Source of the DNA: Tsukamurella pseudospumae
GTDB lineage: Bacteria > Actinomycetota > Actinomycetes > Mycobacteriales > Mycobacteriaceae
DNA: 64,000 nt
Direction of reading: 5' to 3'
Assembly: GCF_001575205.1 (NCBI RefSeq)
Contig: NZ_LSRE01000050.1
Span: 558,001 to 622,000, forward strand
A program made the position numbers and the translations under genes. The notes under the pieces are model-generated. The model was given only the letters and a program-made list of their open reading frames with translations. It had not been told where the DNA came from and did not search any database. Shown here in pieces: positions 26,635 through 40,110 of the stretch (within the stretch, counting starts at the first letter, position 1; each line of letters begins with the position of its first letter).

Positions 26635-26639
26635 CAACC
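26580..26639. repeat. 60-nt hairpin repeat, copy 2 (overlaps the gene's 3' end)
   Basis: Outer arms GGTTGCTAGC and ACTAGCAACC pair, with the same central GGGCGAATCGCAGGTC and CCGAAACC as copy 1. By eye 46 of 60 positions match copy 1, and three stem differences are compensated (A-T to G-C, C-G to G-C, C-G to T-A). The TAG stop of the upstream gene lies inside it. Confidence 0.8.
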
Positions 26640-26744
26640 TTGGGGAAGTCGGCTCACGTCGTGCTCACGACGACTCGATGGGGGCGCCGACCACTCGATC
26701 CACCGCAGACTACCGACAGTGCCGGCCAATTCAAGCAGCGCAGG

Positions 26745-26917
26745 GAGCCAACCGTTGGATGAGAGATGCGCTGAGGCAGCACCGCCACATATCAGCAGCG
26801 TCGCGAACCGACTGCCACACGAAGGACGCGCGGAGGCACCACCGCCGACTATCGCCAGCGTCGCAAGCCGACTGCCGGACGAGGGATGTGCGGAGGCATC
26901 GCCGACGAGCGCATCGG
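26745..26917. repeat. 60-bp tandem repeat, about 2.9 units
   Basis: Units begin at 26745, 26805 and 26865; units 1 and 2 both end in CAGCGTCGC and share GAGGCA-CACCGCC. A partial earlier unit may be present near 26702. One plus-strand frame would read 20-residue repeats (RLPHEGRAEAPPPTIASVA, then SRLPDEGCAEASP), but codon choice does not clearly favour coding. It lies in the gap beyond the rpoC terminator; I see no firm gene in 26640-27040. Confidence 0.6.
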
Positions 26918-26975
26918 ACGAGCCGAGCCGCTAGGCGAGGTGAGGAGGTCTAAGCGAGCGGCGATGCCTCCGCAC
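26888..26975. repeat. 17-bp inverted repeat with a 54-base loop
   Basis: GTGCGGAGGCATCGCCG (26888-26904) is the exact reverse complement of 26959-26975. The left arm lies in the third unit of the 60-bp tandem repeat, the right arm outside it. This can form a large cruciform or hairpin between the DUF559-type gene and rpoC. Confidence 0.8.
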
Positions 26976-27040
26976 AGCCCGGCCACAGCACCGTCGGGCA
27001 CGGTACCGGCCGGCCAGAAGCACACCGTCGGACATGAGAA

Positions 27041-27074
27041 CGGCCCCCGACCTGCTTGCGCAGGGCGGGGGCCG
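27041..27074 (-). terminator. Terminator of the rpoBC transcript
   Basis: CGGCCCCCG pairs with CGGGGGCCG, and inside it CCTGC pairs with GCAGG around TTGC. It lies 17 bases after the rpoC stop. There is only a weak T stretch, as usual in high-GC actinobacteria. Confidence 0.8.
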
Positions 27075-27090
27075 AATTCAGCTACTCAGC

Positions 27091-31047
<3,957 letters not shown>

Positions 31048-31074
31048 TTCTCTCCTAATTCGTCCGGTTGGCGG

Positions 31075-34000
31075 TTAGTTGGCGAGGTCTTCGGCCGAGG
31101 CGTTCTCGTTGCGCGAGAGGTTGATGCCGAGGTTGGCAGCAGCGCGCTCGAGATCCTCGTCGTCACCGTCGGCCATCTCGATGGCGGCACCGTCGGACGA
31201 CAGGACCTCCACGTTCAGGCAGAGCGACTGGAGCTCCTTGAGGAGCACCTTGAACGACTCGGGGATGCCCGGCTCGGGGATGTTCTCGCCCTTGACGATC
31301 GCCTCGTACACCTTCACGCGGCCGACCACGTCGTCCGACTTGATGGTGAGCAGCTCCTGCAGGGTGTAGGCGGCGCCGTACGCCTGCATCGCCCAGCACT
31401 CCATCTCGCCGAAGCGCTGGCCACCGAACTGCGCCTTACCACCCAGCGGCTGCTGCGTGATCATCGAGTACGGGCCGGTGGAACGAGCGTGGATCTTCTC
31501 GTCGACCAGGTGGTGCAGCTTGAGGATGTACATGTAGCCGATGGCCACCGGGTACGGGAAGGGCTCGCCCGAACGGCCGTCGAACAGCGTCGCCTTGCCG
31601 TCGGCACCGACCATGACGTCGCCGTCGCGGTTGGCCAGCGTCGAGCCCAGCAGGCCCGCCAGCTCCTCGTCCCGCGCACCGTCGAAGACGGGGGTCGCGG
31701 TGTTGGTGTCCTTGGGCTGGCTGTACATCTCCTCGGGCAGCGCCGACGCCCAGTCCGGGATGTTCCCGTTCTCGTCGCGCACGTCCCAGCCGGTCTTGGC
31801 GACCCACCCGAGGTGCGTCTCCAGGATCTGGCCGATGTTCATACGACGGGGCACGCCGTGCGTGTTGAGGATGATGTCGACCGGGGTGCCGTCGGGCAGG
31901 AAGGGCATGTCCTCGGCGGGCAGGATCTTGCCGATGACGCCCTTGTTGCCGTGGCGGCCGGCGAGCTTGTCGCCGTCCTGGACCTTGCGCTTCTGGGCCA
32001 CGTACACGCGGACCAGCTCGTTCACGCCGGGGGCCAGCTCGTCGTCGTCGTCGCGCGAGAACACGCGGACGCCGATGACCTTGCCGGTCTCGCCGTGGGG
32101 CACCTTGAGCGAGGTGTCGCGGACCTCGCGCGCCTTCTCACCGAAGATCGCGCGGAGCAGCCGCTCCTCCGGGGTCAGCTCGGTCTCGCCCTTCGGCGTG
32201 ACCTTGCCGACCAGGATGTCGCCGTCGCGGACCTCGGCGCCGATGCGGATGATGCCGCGCTCGTCGAGATCGGCCAGCACCTCGTCGGAGACGTTCGGGA
32301 TGTCCCGGGTGATCTCCTCGGCGCCCAGCTTCGTGTCGCGGGCATCGATCTCGTGCTCCTCGATGTGGATGGACGTCAGGACGTCCTCCTCCACCAGGCG
32401 CTGCGAGAGGATGATCGCGTCCTCGTAGTTGTGGCCCTCCCACGGCATGATCGCCACGAGCAGGTTCTTACCGAGCGCCATCTCACCGTTGTCGGTGCAG
32501 GGGCCGTCGGCCAGGACCTGGCCACCCTCGACGCGCTGGCCGGCGTTCACGATCGGACGCTGGTTGGCGCAGGTGCCCTGGTTGCTGCGCGCGAACTTGC
32601 GCAGGCGGTGCGTCTTGCGCGAGCCGTCGTCGGCCATGATCGTGATGAAGTCGGCCGAGACCTCCTCCACGACGCCCGGCTTCTCCGTGATCACCACGTC
32701 GCCCGCGTCGACCGCGGCGCGCAGCTCCATACCGGTACCGACCAGCGGCGACTCGGAACGGACCAGCGGCACGGCCTGGCGCTGCATGTTCGCGCCCATG
32801 AGGGCACGGTTGGCGTCGTCGTGCTCGAGGAACGGGATCATCGCCGTCGCGACCGACACCATCTGGCGCGGCGAGATGTCCATGTACTCCACGGCCGAGA
32901 CCGGGACGAACTCCACCTCGGAGCCGCGCTTACGCACGAGCACCTTGTCGTCGGTCAGGCGACCGGCGTCGTCGGTGGCGGCGTTGGCCTGCGCGATGTA
33001 GTACCGGTCCTCCTCGTCGGCCGTCATGTAGACGACCTCGTCGGTGGTGGCACCGTCGACGACCTTGCGGTACGGCGTCTCGATGAACCCGAACGGGTTG
33101 ACCCGCGCGTACACCGACAGCGAGCCGATCAGGCCGATGTTCGGGCCCTCAGGGGTCTCGATCGGGCACATGCGGCCGTAGTGCGACGGGTGGACGTCGC
33201 GGACCTCGAGGCCCGCGCGCTCACGGCTCAGGCCGCCCGGGCCCAGGGCCGAGAGGCGGCGCTTGTGGGTCAGGCCCGACAGCGGGTTGTTCTGGTCCAT
33301 GAACTGCGAGAGCTGCGAGGTGCCGAAGAACTCCTTGATCGCCGCCGAGACCGGGCGGATGTTGATCAGGGTCTGCGGGGTGATCGCCTCGACGTCCTGC
33401 GTGGTCATGCGCTCGCGGACGACGCGCTCCATGCGGGACAGGCCCACGCGGAGCTGGTTCTGGATCAGCTCACCCACCGTGCGCAGGCGACGGTTGCCGA
33501 AGTGGTCGATGTCGTCGACCTCGACGGGAACCTCGACGCCACCGTCCGGCACGGTCATGTACGTCAGCTGCTCCGACGGTGCCTCGTGCAGGCGCACGAG
33601 GTACTCGATCGTCGCGACGATGTCCTCCTCGGTGAGCACCAGCGGCTGCGTGCCGTCGGAGTTCGCCGGGAGACCGAGCTTCTTGTTCAGCTTGTACCGG
33701 CCGACGCGGGCCAGGTCGTAGCGCTTCTCCTTGAAGAACAGGTTCTCCAGCAGGGTCTGCGCCGACTCCTTCGTGGGCGGCTCGCCCGGGCGCAGCTTGC
33801 GGTAGATGTCGAGCAGCGCCTCGTCGGTGCCGGCCGTGTTGTCCTTCTCCAGGGTGGAGCGCATGATCTCCGAGAAGCCGAAGCGCTCGAGGATCTGCTC
33901 GGCGGACCAGCCGAGAGCCTTGAGCAGCACCGTCACCGGCTGGCGACGCTTGCGGTCGATGCGGACGCCGACGGTGTCGCGCTTGTCCACGTCGAACTCC

Positions 34001-34593
34001 AGCCATGCACCGCGGGCCGGGATGACCTTGACGCTGTGCAGCGGCTTCTCGGTCGACTTGTCGATGTTCTCGTCGAAGTAGACGCCGGGCGAACGGACCA
34101 GCTGCGAGACGACCACGCGCTCGGTGCCGTTGATGATGAACGTGCCCTTGTCCGTCATCATCGGGAAATCACCCATGAAGACGGTCTGCGACTTGATCTC
34201 GCCGGTGTTGTTGTTGATGAACTCGGCCGTGACGAACAGCGGAGCCGCGTACGTCATGTCCTTGTCCTTGCACTCCTCGATCGAGGCCTTGACCTCGTCG
34301 AAGCGCGGGTCGGAGAAGGAGAGCGACATGGAGCCCGAGAAGTCCTCGATGGGCGAGAGCTCCGCGAGGATGTCCTCCAGACCACCGGTGGGCTGAGCCT
34401 CACCGCGCGCAGCGGCCTTCTCCCGCCATGCGGGGGTGCCGACGAGCCACTCGAACGAGTCGATCTGCAGGTCGAGCAGTCCCGGAACCGGGAGGGGCTC
34501 CTTGATCTTTGCGAACGAAACGCGCTTGGGGGCCCCAGGGACCACCGCGCTGTTCTGATCGTTCTGAGTCTGGCTGGAGACGGAGACTGCCAA
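31075..34593 (-). CDS. rpoB: RNA polymerase beta subunit
   Basis: 1172 residues from the TTG at 34593, preferred because AGAGGA stands 8 bases before it; an ATG at 34644 would add 17 unlikely residues. The rifampicin region reads [20 protein letters not shown] followed by [10 protein letters not shown], the sensitive type with Asp, His and Ser at the usual resistance positions. [15 protein letters not shown] and the C-terminal [18 protein letters not shown] are conserved. It precedes rpoC. Confidence 0.98.
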   Translation of the reverse strand: MAVSVSSQTQNDQNSAVVPGAPKRVSFAKIKEPLPVPGLLDLQIDSFEWLVGTPAWREKAAARGEAQPTGGLEDILAELSPIEDFSGSMSLSFSDPRFDEVKASIEECKDKDMTYAAPLFVTAEFINNNTGEIKSQTVFMGDFPMMTDKGTFIINGTERVVVSQLVRSPGVYFDENIDKSTEKPLHSVKVIPARGAWLEFDVDKRDTVGVRIDRKRRQPVTVLLKALGWSAEQILERFGFSEIMRSTLEKDNTAGTDEALLDIYRKLRPGEPPTKESAQTLLENLFFKEKRYDLARVGRYKLNKKLGLPANSDGTQPLVLTEEDIVATIEYLVRLHEAPSEQLTYMTVPDGGVEVPVEVDDIDHFGNRRLRTVGELIQNQLRVGLSRMERVVRERMTTQDVEAITPQTLINIRPVSAAIKEFFGTSQLSQFMDQNNPLSGLTHKRRLSALGPGGLSRERAGLEVRDVHPSHYGRMCPIETPEGPNIGLIGSLSVYARVNPFGFIETPYRKVVDGATTDEVVYMTADEEDRYYIAQANAATDDAGRLTDDKVLVRKRGSEVEFVPVSAVEYMDISPRQMVSVATAMIPFLEHDDANRALMGANMQRQAVPLVRSESPLVGTGMELRAAVDAGDVVITEKPGVVEEVSADFITIMADDGSRKTHRLRKFARSNQGTCANQRPIVNAGQRVEGGQVLADGPCTDNGEMALGKNLLVAIMPWEGHNYEDAIILSQRLVEEDVLTSIHIEEHEIDARDTKLGAEEITRDIPNVSDEVLADLDERGIIRIGAEVRDGDILVGKVTPKGETELTPEERLLRAIFGEKAREVRDTSLKVPHGETGKVIGVRVFSRDDDDELAPGVNELVRVYVAQKRKVQDGDKLAGRHGNKGVIGKILPAEDMPFLPDGTPVDIILNTHGVPRRMNIGQILETHLGWVAKTGWDVRDENGNIPDWASALPEEMYSQPKDTNTATPVFDGARDEELAGLLGSTLANRDGDVMVGADGKATLFDGRSGEPFPYPVAIGYMYILKLHHLVDEKIHARSTGPYSMITQQPLGGKAQFGGQRFGEMECWAMQAYGAAYTLQELLTIKSDDVVGRVKVYEAIVKGENIPEPGIPESFKVLLKELQSLCLNVEVLSSDGAAIEMADGDDEDLERAAANLGINLSRNENASAEDLAN

Positions 34594-35041
34594 GATGCGT
34601 CCTCTGCTGTGACTAGTAACGTTGCCTAATTGTGCTGACGGCAACCCGCAGAGATAACGACCTCAATCGCTGAGGCAATATTCAGATGGGCAGGAGGCAG
34701 CCAGCGCAACGTCCAACATTAACAGAGGAACGACCACCCCGCAAGGGGCAGTCCAGACTAAGCCCCGAGGGGCTCCCGCGCAAGCATGACGCGCGCCGTT
34801 CTCTCGAACACCGGCACCACCGGTCGGACTCGCCGCCGCACCGGCCCCAGGCTGGCTACCTCTGCGGGCCGCATGCACTCGATGATGCTCTCACGTGGAC
34901 ACGAGCACGTCGCGTCCTGCCGATAACTGTGACCCGTATCCGCACGGACGTCAAGCGAAACCGCCGATTTCCTTCGAATATCGGGCGCGCTCACGAGCTG
35001 AAGGCGCGCTCCAGGAGACCTGAAGGGCTCCTGAGACGACG
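34594..35041. other. Leader and promoter region of rpoB; no gene seen
   Basis: About 450 bases between rpoB and the Mkl ATPase terminator. Base composition is less GC-rich than the genes, as expected for the promoter and long leader of rpoBC. Short palindromes such as CCCCGAGGGG occur, but I could not pick out a single convincing -35/-10 pair. No open frame here has the codon bias of the neighbouring genes. Confidence 0.5.
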
Positions 35042-35075
35042 GGACCGGCCCGGGGATGTTTCCCCGGGCCGGTCC
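35042..35075 (-). terminator. Terminator after the Mkl ATPase gene
   Basis: GGACCGGCCCGGGGA pairs perfectly with TCCCCGGGCCGGTCC around TGTT: a 15-bp stem, 33 bases after the stop of the ATPase gene. It separates that gene from the rpoB promoter region. Confidence 0.8.
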
Positions 35076-35108
35076 GATGTTCGTGTTCGACGGTGCGCCG
35101 TGGTCGAC

Positions 35109-36260
35109 CTAGCGGCCGTCGACCTTGGGCAGGTGATCGGTCGGGTTCTCGTCGATCTGGGTGGTGGGGTACGCGCCCGTGGGCGAATCGTCGCCCGAGT
35201 AGGCCTTCTGGATGGACACGGGGGCCGCCTCCGGGGCCTGCGCGGCGACCTGCGCCGGCGCCGTGGTCGCGAACTCGGCGGGATCATCGCCCAGGTCGCG
35301 GCGGATGGCGATCTGCGCCTTGTGCGGCAGCGTCGGCAGGATCTGCCGCACACGCGCCTTACGACGCAGCTCACCCTGCCGCTGCGGCATACCCGGCGTC
35401 GGCTGCATCTGCGGCGCGATCTCGTCCGGCACGTCCACACCACCGTCGGAGTGACCGGCCGCCACGCGAGCGGCCTCCGCCTCCATCTGCGACGAGTCCT
35501 TCTCCTCCGACATACCGATCGGGCCGATCATCGAACCGGAGAGGAACTGCTTGACCACCGGCTCCTCCGAGGTGAGCAGCACCTCGCGGGGACCGAACAT
35601 CACCAGGTGCTTGAGGAACAGCATGCCCATGTTGTCCGGCACCGTCCGGGCGATGTTGATGTTGTGCGAGACGATCAGCGTCGTGCAGTCGATCTGCGCG
35701 TTGATGTCCATCAGCAGCTGACTGGTGTACGTGGTACGCACCGGGTCCAGACCCGAGTCCGGCTCGTCGACGAGCATGATCTTCGGATCCATCACCAACG
35801 CACGGGCCAGGCCGGCACGCTTACGCATACCACCCGAGATCTCACCGGGAAGCTTGTCCTCCGCGCCGATCAGACCCACCATCTCGAGCTTCTCCATCGT
35901 GATCTGACGGATCTCGCTCTCCTTCTTCTTCGTGTGCTCACGAAGCGGGAAGGCCGTGTTGTCGTACAGGTTCATCGAGCCGAACAGCGCGCCGTCCTGG
36001 AACAGCACACCGAACATCTTCCGGATCTCGTACAGCTCCGAGCTCGAACACGTCAGGATGTCCGTGCCGTCGATGATGATCTCGCCCTCCTCCGGGCGCA
36101 GCAGACCGATCAACGACTTCAGGAACACCGACTTACCGGTACCCGACGGGCCGAGCAGAACCGAGACCTCGCCCGCAGGCAGGGTCAACGAGACGTCGGA
36201 CCAGATGTTCTGGGACCCGAACGACTTCGTCAGGTTCTTGGTAGTTACTTCGACACCCAC
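35109..36260 (-). CDS. mkl: Mce-system ABC transporter ATPase (Mkl/MceG)
   Basis: 383 residues from the GTG at 36260, with AAAGG before it. Walker A LLGPSGTGKS, signature SGGMRKRAGLARAL and Walker B IMLVDEP are intact. A long C-terminal tail of about 130 residues, Pro/Gln-rich and ending TDHLPKVDGR, is typical of MceG rather than of MlaF. In Mycobacterium tuberculosis mkl (Rv0655) also lies between rplL and rpoB. It should energise lipid or sterol import by Mce complexes encoded elsewhere. Confidence 0.9.
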   Translation of the reverse strand: MGVEVTTKNLTKSFGSQNIWSDVSLTLPAGEVSVLLGPSGTGKSVFLKSLIGLLRPEEGEIIIDGTDILTCSSSELYEIRKMFGVLFQDGALFGSMNLYDNTAFPLREHTKKKESEIRQITMEKLEMVGLIGAEDKLPGEISGGMRKRAGLARALVMDPKIMLVDEPDSGLDPVRTTYTSQLLMDINAQIDCTTLIVSHNINIARTVPDNMGMLFLKHLVMFGPREVLLTSEEPVVKQFLSGSMIGPIGMSEEKDSSQMEAEAARVAAGHSDGGVDVPDEIAPQMQPTPGMPQRQGELRRKARVRQILPTLPHKAQIAIRRDLGDDPAEFATTAPAQVAAQAPEAAPVSIQKAYSGDDSPTGAYPTTQIDENPTDHLPKVDGR

Positions 36261-36389
36261 TGTCGAGACCTTTCGTCGCTTCCAGGTGTGGCTCGCGCCA
36301 CAGACCGCTGGGAGCACAGTACCCCAGTCACCGCTGGTCGCGGTACCGGACCTGTTCCAATCGGGCGCACCGCGCACCCGGAAACGAGA

Positions 36390-36420
36390 ACCGCCCCGTC
36401 GCACTGGGCGACGGGGCGGT
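36390..36420 (-). terminator. Terminator after rplL
   Basis: ACCGCCCCGTCGC pairs with GCGACGGGGCGGT around ACTGG: a 13-bp stem 28 bases beyond the rplL stop. It ends the rplJL transcript before the Mkl gene. Confidence 0.85.
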
Positions 36421-36447
36421 CAAAAGCACTGACGTGCGGCTCGGTTA

Positions 36448-36840
36448 TTACTTCACCGAAACCGAAGCGCCGGCCTCCTCGAGCTTGGCCTTGGCGGCCT
36501 CGGCGGCCTCCTTGTCGACCTTCTCCAGGATCGCCTTGGGGGCGCTCTCGACGAGGTCCTTGGCCTCCTTCAGGCCGAGGCCCGAAACCAGCTCGCGGAC
36601 GACCTTGATGACCTGGATCTTCTTGTCGCCGGCGGCCTCGATGACGACATCGAACTCGTCCTGCTCGGCGGCGGCGTCAGCGCCGCCGGCCGCGGGGGCG
36701 GCGCCGGCAGCCGCGACGGCGACCGGAGCAGCAGCGGTGACCTCGAAGGTCTCCTCGAAAGCCTTCACGAACTCGCTGAGCTCGAGCAGGGTCAGCTCCT
36801 TGAAAGCATCAAGCAGCTCGTCGGTGGTGAGCTTCGCCAT
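36448..36840 (-). CDS. rplL: 50S ribosomal protein L7/L12
   Basis: 130 residues. The N-terminal dimer domain [20 protein letters not shown] is followed by an Ala/Pro/Gly hinge and the C-terminal factor-binding domain [20 protein letters not shown]. It forms the ribosomal stalk with L10, encoded just upstream (99 bases), and recruits elongation factors. Confidence 0.97.
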   Translation of the reverse strand: MAKLTTDELLDAFKELTLLELSEFVKAFEETFEVTAAAPVAVAAAGAAPAAGGADAAAEQDEFDVVIEAAGDKKIQVIKVVRELVSGLGLKEAKDLVESAPKAILEKVDKEAAEAAKAKLEEAGASVSVK

Positions 36841-36939
36841 GGTGGCGTCCTTCCGTTCAGTCTTGCTCGCTGATCCGCGAGGCAAGGTGGTGATGGTTCC
36901 CACGAGCGGTGCCCGCGGGGGTTCGCTGGATCAGCGGTC

Positions 36940-37470
36940 TTACGCGGCGGCCTCGTCGGCTGCCTTCTTCTCCTGCAGCGCGGCGGCCAGACGGGCCACC
37001 TGCGAAGCGGGAGCGTTGAACAGGCCAGCGGCCTTCGCCAAGTTGCCCTTCATGGCACCGGCGAGCTTGGCCAGGAGCACCTCGCGCGACTCGAGATCGG
37101 CGATACGCTCGACCTCGGCCACGGACAGCGCTTTGCCGTCCATGTAGCCGCCCTTGATGACCAGGGCCTTGTTGTCCTTGGCGAACTTCTTGATCGCCTT
37201 GGCGGCCTCGACCGGCTCACCCTCGATGAAGGCGATCGCGGTCGGACCCTCGAACAGCTCGTCCAGGCCCTCGACGCCGGCATCCTTCGCGGCGATCTTG
37301 ACCAGGGTGTTCTTGGCGACGGAGTAGGTGGCACCAGCCCCGAGCGAACGACGCAGCTCGGTGATGGAACCGACCGACAGCCCGCGGTACTCGGTGACCA
37401 CGGTGGCCGTGGACTTCGAGAACTTCTCGGCGATCTCAGCGACTGCTGTGACCTTCTCGGCGTTTGCCAT
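36940..37470 (-). CDS. rplJ: 50S ribosomal protein L10
   Basis: 176 residues beginning [39 protein letters not shown] and [13 protein letters not shown] are family blocks. The C-terminal Ala-rich helix binds L7/L12 dimers. GGAGG lies before the ATG. A leader of about 200 bases precedes it, and L10-L7/L12 complexes generally bind such leaders to repress synthesis. Confidence 0.97.
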   Translation of the reverse strand: MANAEKVTAVAEIAEKFSKSTATVVTEYRGLSVGSITELRRSLGAGATYSVAKNTLVKIAAKDAGVEGLDELFEGPTAIAFIEGEPVEAAKAIKKFAKDNKALVIKGGYMDGKALSVAEVERIADLESREVLLAKLAGAMKGNLAKAAGLFNAPASQVARLAAALQEKKAADEAAA

Positions 37471-37675
37471 ACTTCGCCTCCTCTCTACGTGTCGTACCGA
37501 CGGCCGAAGGTTCGGGCCAGAAACGACGAGAACCCCGGCGCAGGGCGCACGGGGTTCATGAAGAATCCTCGTCCTCCTGCGTGGGTCGCCGGCTCGGGGC
37601 CGGACCTTCGATCGGGCTGACGCCCGACGACCGACGGTCTTCGGTGGAACGATCCGGTTGACACCGGATTCCAAG
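37471..37675 (-). promoter_or_regulatory. Ribosomal L10 leader (autoregulatory mRNA leader)
   Basis: Roughly 200 bases of untranslated RNA between the promoter at 37681 and rplJ. On the minus strand it has GAAGACCGTCGGTCGTCGGG and several stems, including an AACCCCGT/GGGGTT pair. Position and GAAGACCG-type sequence agree with actinobacterial L10 leaders. The fold was not computed. Confidence 0.6.
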
Positions 37676-37680
37676 GGTTC

Positions 37681-37709
37681 AGAGTACCGACGGTGCGCCG
37701 GTTCGCCAA
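37681..37709 (-). promoter_or_regulatory. rplJL promoter
   Basis: On the minus strand, -35 TTGGCG, a spacer of exactly 17 bases and -10 TACTCT. The spacer contains GCACCGTCG, the 9-mer that is frequent throughout the window. No other promoter-like pair is as good between here and rplJ. Confidence 0.65.
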
Positions 37710-37769
37710 ATCGTCGCCCCGACGGTGCCCTGGTCCGGGCCGGTCGGGACGCCGGCCCCGCTTCGCCCC

Positions 37770-37912
37770 GTCGTCCCCCGCGCCGCGCCGAATCCCCCAC
37801 TTCGCGGTTCGTCCCCTACCGGACGCCGTGCGTCTCGTGGGGACTCAGCTGTCCCCCGCGCGGCGCCGAATCCCCCACCAAACGCCGGGTCTCCCCTTGT
37901 GCAACGCCGACT
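37770..37912. repeat. Dispersed GTCGTCCCCC intergenic repeat, locus C
   Basis: Two units: GTCGTCCCCCGCGCCGCGCC at 37770 and TGTCCCCCGCGCGGCGCCG near 37850, each followed by GAATCCCCCAC. It fills the space between the rplJ promoter and the 3' end of the metallohydrolase-like gene. No gene is visible in it. Confidence 0.5.
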
Positions 37913-38355
37913 CAGCCGACCGCGACGCCGGACTCCGTGTAGACGATGCGCAACGCCAGTCCGGCCTCCGGACCCATGACCCGCGCCGCGAGCTCGATGA
38001 ACGCCGCGGTGAACGACGCGCCGTGGGCGGCACCGTCGACGCCGGGACGAGAGGTCGCGAGGGCGACGTGGTGCGCGAGCTCGTGCAGGACGACGAGCTC
38101 CCGCAGGGCCCAGGCACCGTCGCGCCCGGCCGGGACGGCGACGACCGGCGTCCGGCCGTTCCCGCTCTCGTAGTGCGCGCCCGCGCTGCCTGCGCGGGCC
38201 CGGACACGGACCTCGCCGAGCCCGAGTACCCGGTCGGCGTAGCTCTGGACCGACTCCACGGACGCGAACCGGGCCTCCGGCGGCAGCGTCAGCGGTACGC
38301 CGAGCACGTCGACGGTCCGCCCCGCCCCGGCATGGTCGAACAGGCTGCGGACCAT
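37912..38355 (-). CDS. TIGR04338-like putative metallohydrolase
   Basis: 147 residues from the ATG at 38355. VVLHELAHHVA is an HExxH zinc motif, and a later HGASFTAAFIELAARVMG supplies a third ligand candidate. The ribosome site GGAGG is too near this ATG. Upstream in-frame codons read RDAQRAAVYRAEE, which looks like protein, so a non-standard upstream start is possible. It ends a five-gene minus-strand run with three paralogous membrane proteins and a DUF2786 gene. Confidence 0.7.
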   Translation of the reverse strand: MVRSLFDHAGAGRTVDVLGVPLTLPPEARFASVESVQSYADRVLGLGEVRVRARAGSAGAHYESGNGRTPVVAVPAGRDGAWALRELVVLHELAHHVALATSRPGVDGAAHGASFTAAFIELAARVMGPEAGLALRIVYTESGVAVG

Positions 38356-38392
38356 CTCCTCCGCCCGGTAGACCGCGGCGCGCTGTGCGTCC

Positions 38393-39313
38393 CTAGACGT
38401 CCTTGGCCACCTTCAGCGAATCGAGGATCGCCTTGCCCGTCGCCGCCATGTCGTCCCGCCCGATCGGGATCACGATCATGGCGTAGGTCTGCGGCGCGGA
38501 CGCGATCACGACGACGGTGACGTCGTCACCGGGGACGGTGACGTTCGGCGCCGTGACCAGGATCTTGCCGGTGACCTTGGCCGCGGACACGCCGTCGACC
38601 GTGATCGTCTCGGGCGCGTTCTGTTCGACCCGACGGGACGTGGCGCTGTTGTACCCGGCGCCGTCGGCGATGCACTGGATCATCCGCGCCGCAGCGTCCT
38701 TCGGGTCCAGCTTGGATCCGAAGTTGGTCTGCCCGACCTCCGCGCCGGCCTGCCACGACTGGCCGTCGCCCGTGGACTTCTGCAGGCCCGCCGCGGCGAT
38801 GCTCTGCGCGTACACGGTGTAACTCTCCTTCTCCCAGCCCGGAGCGGCCGAGACGGGGAAGGACAGCGGGCCGGAGGCGACCCGGTCGGTGATGTCGGAG
38901 GCCAGGCCCGTGCCCGGCATTCCGCAGCTCGCTCCGGTGGCGCCGCCGCTGGTGGTGGCGGCCGCGCTGGTGGTGGGCGCGGCGGTACCGCCGCCCTCCG
39001 AGCCGGAGTTCATCACCATGACGACAGCGGCGATGGCGACCGCGATCACCAGGACGACGGCCACGCCGATCGCGACGAACAGGCCGGTGCGCTTCGGCTT
39101 CTGCGGCGGCTGCCCCTGGGGCGCCTGGCCGGGGTACTGGTAGCCCTGCTGCTGATACCCCTGCTGATAGGGCTGCTGTGCGTACGGGTTCTGCTGCTGG
39201 CCGTAGCCGTACTGGTAGCCGCCCTGCGCATACGGGTCGGGCTGTGCGTACGGGTCGGGTTGCTGCCCGTACGGGTTGGGCTGCTGCCCGTACGGATCCT
39301 GCGGGTTGCTCAT
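38393..39313 (-). CDS. Single-pass membrane protein, paralogue 1 (Gln/Tyr/Pro-rich head)
   Basis: 306 residues from an ATG overlapping the previous stop. The head repeats NPYGQQ/DPYAQ/YQQG units over about 75 residues, then KPKR and a membrane helix FVAIGVAVVLVIAVAIAAVV. After a Thr/Ala/Ser linker comes a domain with one Cys near its start (CGMPG) and one in MIQCIADG. GPLSFPVSAAPGW and the end DSLKVAKDV are shared with the next two genes. I do not recognise a characterised family. Confidence 0.78.
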   Translation of the reverse strand: MSNPQDPYGQQPNPYGQQPDPYAQPDPYAQGGYQYGYGQQQNPYAQQPYQQGYQQQGYQYPGQAPQGQPPQKPKRTGLFVAIGVAVVLVIAVAIAAVVMVMNSGSEGGGTAAPTTSAAATTSGGATGASCGMPGTGLASDITDRVASGPLSFPVSAAPGWEKESYTVYAQSIAAAGLQKSTGDGQSWQAGAEVGQTNFGSKLDPKDAAARMIQCIADGAGYNSATSRRVEQNAPETITVDGVSAAKVTGKILVTAPNVTVPGDDVTVVVIASAPQTYAMIVIPIGRDDMAATGKAILDSLKVAKDV

Positions 39314-40110
39314 ACGTCCCTCGCCACCTTGAGCTGCTCGAAGACCTGCTGGGCCACCGCCGCGAGGGCGGTATCCCCGATCGGGGTGTCCGACTCGAAG
39401 TATGCCTGGGGCGCCGAGTCGATCACCACAACAGTAACCACGTCTCCCGCCAGACTCAGCCCGGACTTGGAGACGAGTATCCGTGCCGTGACGCGGTGAG
39501 CGGGCACACCGTCGACGCGCACCGCCTCCGGTTCGGTGAGCGCCTCCACGCGCGGCGAGTACCTGGCGTAGCCCGTACCCGCCGCCATGCACCCGATCAC
39601 CCGACGCGATGCCTCCGCCGAGGAGATTTTCGTCCCGAAGTGGGTGAGGCCGATCTCCACGTGCGCCTGCCACCCCTGCCCGGCGATCGACTGCTTGAGG
39701 CCCACGCCCAGCGCGCTCTCGGCGAAGATCACGTACCCGTTCTGCGTCCACCCGGGCGCCGCGGACCTCGGGAACGACAGGGGCCCGGCGACGACGCGCT
39801 CGGTGACGGGCGTGGTCGAGCTCTCCCCCGGGCTGCCGCAATCCGCGGCCGCCCCGGACCGGGCGCTCGCGCCCGTGGAGGTCGACGGTGCCGCCCGCGT
39901 ACCCTGCGACGCCGGGTTGCGCACCACGACCACGGCGGCGGTGACCATCACGGCCAGGACCAGGACCACCGCGCCACCCACGGCCCACCACAGGGCGCGG
40001 TTCGGCGGCTTCGGCGCGGGCTCGCCGAAACCGGGACCGGGGCCTCCGTAGCCGCCCGGGCGGCCACCGGGCACGGGCGGATACGGTCCGGGACCCGACG
40101 GCCGGCTCAT
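39310..40110 (-). CDS. Single-pass membrane protein, paralogue 2
   Basis: 266 residues. A short Pro/Gly head, membrane helix LWWAVGGAVVLVLAVMVTAA, a Ser/Thr/Ala linker, then the shared domain: CGSPGE, GPLSFPRSAAPGW, HVEIGLTHFGTKIS, VIGCMAAG, EAVRVDGVPAHRVTARILVS and the end EQLKVARDV. Two conserved Cys suggest a disulfide in an exported domain. It overlaps both neighbours by 4 bases, so the genes are translationally coupled. Confidence 0.78.
   Translation of the reverse strand: MSRPSGPGPYPPVPGGRPGGYGGPGPGFGEPAPKPPNRALWWAVGGAVVLVLAVMVTAAVVVVRNPASQGTRAAPSTSTGASARSGAAADCGSPGESSTTPVTERVVAGPLSFPRSAAPGWTQNGYVIFAESALGVGLKQSIAGQGWQAHVEIGLTHFGTKISSAEASRRVIGCMAAGTGYARYSPRVEALTEPEAVRVDGVPAHRVTARILVSKSGLSLAGDVVTVVVIDSAPQAYFESDTPIGDTALAAVAQQVFEQLKVARDV

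Noticed and set aside
26745-26917. 60-bp repeats as a CRISPR array
   Set aside because: Units are contiguous and diverged, without a constant repeat and unique spacers, and no cas genes are present.
34594-34644. Upstream ATG start for rpoB at 34644
   Set aside because: The extra 17 residues are not typical, and the TTG at 34593 has a good AGAGGA ribosome site.
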